A program made the position numbers and the translations under genes. A stretch of 64,000 nucleotides of DNA. It comes from Candidatus Bipolaricaulota bacterium (GTDB lineage Bacteria > Bipolaricaulota > Bipolaricaulia > RBG-16-55-9 > DRXL01). Positions within the stretch are counted from its first letter, which is position 1, and each line of letters starts with the position of its first letter. The stretch lies in the NCBI GenBank assembly GCA_025060395.1, contig JANXCC010000003.1, positions 116,321 through 180,320 on the forward strand, written 5' to 3'. Of this stretch, positions 62,688 through 64,000 are shown in pieces. The notes below the pieces were generated by a model. That model ran no database searches. It saw only the letters and a program-made list of their open reading frames with translations, and had not been told where the DNA came from.

Positions 62688-62972
62688 ATGATTCACGCGT
62701 TCGAGCTGCACAAGCCGGCGACGCTCCCCCAAGAGCGGTTCTTCGCCCTCGTGCAGCAGGCACGGCGGATCGCCATCGAGATTGACGGCGTCTACGATCT
62801 GGCGCTCTATCACGCGTCCGAGAACGGGCGCTGGTACTGGAGCGTGGACGTGGAGGATGAGCAGGCGTGGGAGCAATTGCAGGCAGACTCGTGCTTTCTC
62901 GAGGTTATCGAGCGCTTGAAGGCCCTGGGGGTCGAGGTTCTCCCCAGGGTGCGGCTGAAGAGACGGGTTTGA
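62688..62972 (+). CDS. Small protein of unknown function, likely controlled by the SARP-type regulator
   Basis: 94 residues, not recognised. It has alternating helices and strands (FFALVQQARRIAIEIDGVYDL, RWYWSVDVEDEQAWEQL, FLEVIERLKALGVEVLPRV), like a small ferredoxin-like alpha/beta fold, with no signal peptide or cysteine cluster. A GGAGAG site precedes the ATG. The direct-repeat promoter lies 51 bp upstream. Confidence 0.75.
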   Translation: MIHAFELHKPATLPQERFFALVQQARRIAIEIDGVYDLALYHASENGRWYWSVDVEDEQAWEQLQADSCFLEVIERLKALGVEVLPRVRLKRRV

Positions 62973-63051
62973 GAGATTGTTAGACTTGCCCCCTTTTAGG
63001 CCATAGAGAGTAGCGACCACACTCATACCGATCCTAAAGGAGGGATCCAAG

Positions 63052-64000
63052 ATGCGCAAAGTCGCGCTCACGCTGGTCGCGGTCGCAGTAGCTCTGGGGC
63101 TGACTACTGCCGCCCAGCAGCCTCAACCGGCTCAGCCCACCCTCGAGATCAAGATCGTTCCCGAAAGACCGACCGTCAACGACAAGATCACCGTCGAGCT
63201 GTCGGGCACCTTCCCCAATCGCTGCATCCCGGAGAAGGCCGAAGCCCTTGTGGAGTTCAACCAGGTGACGATTCGGGCGATCAACGAGCAAGAATTCTGC
63301 GTGGAAGGCCAGACCCCGTGGAAGCTGAGCGTGCCTGTCCCTCAAGTGAACACCGACGGCAAGCGGCTGGAGGCCGGCCCCTATCAGGTCGTGGTCCTCT
63401 TCAGCATGGAGAAAGACCCCGACGATTACTTGTTGCTGGGGAGGAAGCGCTTTGACATCGTTGGCAGTGGCGCGCTGGGCGAGCAGGCCGATCAGGCCGA
63501 GCAAGCCCTCATCCCCTTCTTCATCTCTCTTCAACATAAGCACTCAAGCCTGCCGTGGGTATCGCAGGGCAGGGTGAGGTCTAACACCGTTTCCAGCGTC
63601 AGCAACCGGGGTGGTGAGGGGTCGCTCCCAGCCACGATCGCCGCCGCTAAAGGCGACGTGATCGTCCTACGGGTAACCACCGTCAGAGGCACTAAGAGCA
63701 ATAGCGACAACAGGATCGTCGACTGCCAAGGCTCCGGTCTCAGGATCAGGGCCGTCAAGAGCGGAGCGGACGACCAAAACCGCCAGCAGCTAGAAATAGA
63801 GGTGGAGATCACCGGGGAAGCCGCGAGGGAGCAGCTCGCGTCGACCTACGCGAGCTTGACGTGCTTGGTCGAGCAGGTGAACGGGCCGGACTTGGATGTG
63901 AGCCTCACCGTGGTCGTGCGGCGCTACACCGAGCGCGAGCAGGTCTATTGCGACTTCACCACGCTGACGAGGGTGCGCAACGTCGGCAAGGGCAGCGCGG
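63052..64000 (+). CDS. Secreted protein with an Ig-like N-terminal domain, 3' end beyond the window
   Basis: The frame is open from ATG 63052 to the end of the window, so the stop is not seen (316 residues visible). An AAAGGAGGG site precedes it. A signal peptide (about 1-21, ending TTAAQ) is followed by a proline-rich spacer and a beta-sandwich-like domain (LEIKIVPERPTVNDKITVEL, EAGPYQVVVLFSM). Several cysteines suggest disulfides. It may bind surface ligands or be a structural envelope protein. It is the next gene after the small protein and may belong to the same regulated unit. Confidence 0.8.
   Translation, partial: MRKVALTLVAVAVALGLTTAAQQPQPAQPTLEIKIVPERPTVNDKITVELSGTFPNRCIPEKAEALVEFNQVTIRAINEQEFCVEGQTPWKLSVPVPQVNTDGKRLEAGPYQVVVLFSMEKDPDDYLLLGRKRFDIVGSGALGEQADQAEQALIPFFISLQHKHSSLPWVSQGRVRSNTVSSVSNRGGEGSLPATIAAAKGDVIVLRVTTVRGTKSNSDNRIVDCQGSGLRIRAVKSGADDQNRQQLEIEVEITGEAAREQLASTYASLTCLVEQVNGPDLDVSLTVVVRRYTEREQVYCDFTTLTRVRNVGKGSA

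Noticed and set aside
62364..63071. Minus-strand open frame of 235 codons
   Set aside because: It spans the end of the regulator gene, the direct-repeat promoter and the small gene, all better supported on the plus strand.

Overview
The window is 64 kb of dense bacterial chromosome with moderately high G+C. About 60 protein genes lie in short, tightly packed or overlapping operons, with one tRNA and no rRNA, phage, IS or CRISPR. Housekeeping genes (nadK, rsmA, rpsI, rpmE, hisS, acpP-fabG-fabD-plsX, aspS, ruvA, pyrE, tRNA-Leu) are mixed with transporters, secreted peptidases and beta-helix proteins. LolA-like proteins, an RND exporter and periplasmic enzymes suggest a cell with an outer membrane. 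No single gene fixes the taxon. The general look fits a poorly cultivated, perhaps thermophilic phylum such as Bipolaricaulota (Acetothermia/OP1), but this is a low-confidence guess. Several promoters are clean sigma-70 type (TTGACA-N17-TATAAT-like).

Layout. 1-4.4 kb: end of an enoyl-CoA hydratase gene, then a NitT/TauT-like importer (Tat-exported binding protein, ATPase, permease) co-directional with nadK. The ATPase carries a TM2-like membrane segment inside its catalytic domain. 4.4-8.5 kb: an exported unknown, a long imperfect inverted repeat, a histidine kinase/response regulator pair and a frameshifted gene. 8.5-15.6 kb: oligoendopeptidase F, an MBL-fold hydrolase, a cyclic-nucleotide-binding protein, an M20 peptidase, a decayed ABC-2 exporter locus, a TPR protein and tRNA-Leu(CAA). 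15.7-21 kb: an unknown gene overlapping a zinc-finger membrane protein, a FAH-family enzyme, an ABC-2 exporter operon ending in rsmA, and a zinc-ribbon/GNAT pair. 21.2-25.3 kb: adenosylhomocysteinase, rpsI, rpmE, then cystathionine gamma-lyase-like and beta-synthase-like genes, which together fit a methionine-to-cysteine route. 25.4-34 kb: a beta-helix/zincin fusion, hisS, the fatty-acid operon, an M42 aminopeptidase and a patatin. 34-38.4 kb: a TetR regulator with a perfect palindromic operator, leading an exported protein, RND transporter and LolA-like protein operon. 38.4-46.3 kb: a five-gene MoxR/DUF58/DUF4129 membrane cluster, aspS, a methyltransferase and a double beta-helix protein. 46.3-56.2 kb: aldehyde dehydrogenase, a YvlD-like membrane protein, an alpha/beta hydrolase lipoprotein, ruvA with two M16 peptidases, corA, and methyltransferase-cutA-pyrE. 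56.3-64 kb: penicillin acylase, three tandem hairpins, a large SARP/BTAD-type regulator with a palindromic repeat inserted in frame, a promoter with 11-bp direct repeats, a small protein and a truncated secreted protein.

Most notable are the TM2-type insertion in an ABC importer ATPase (1731-2852), the SARP-type regulator next to a promoter whose direct repeats have the spacing such regulators use (62601-62636), and a repeat element captured inside that regulator's ATPase domain (60188-60258).
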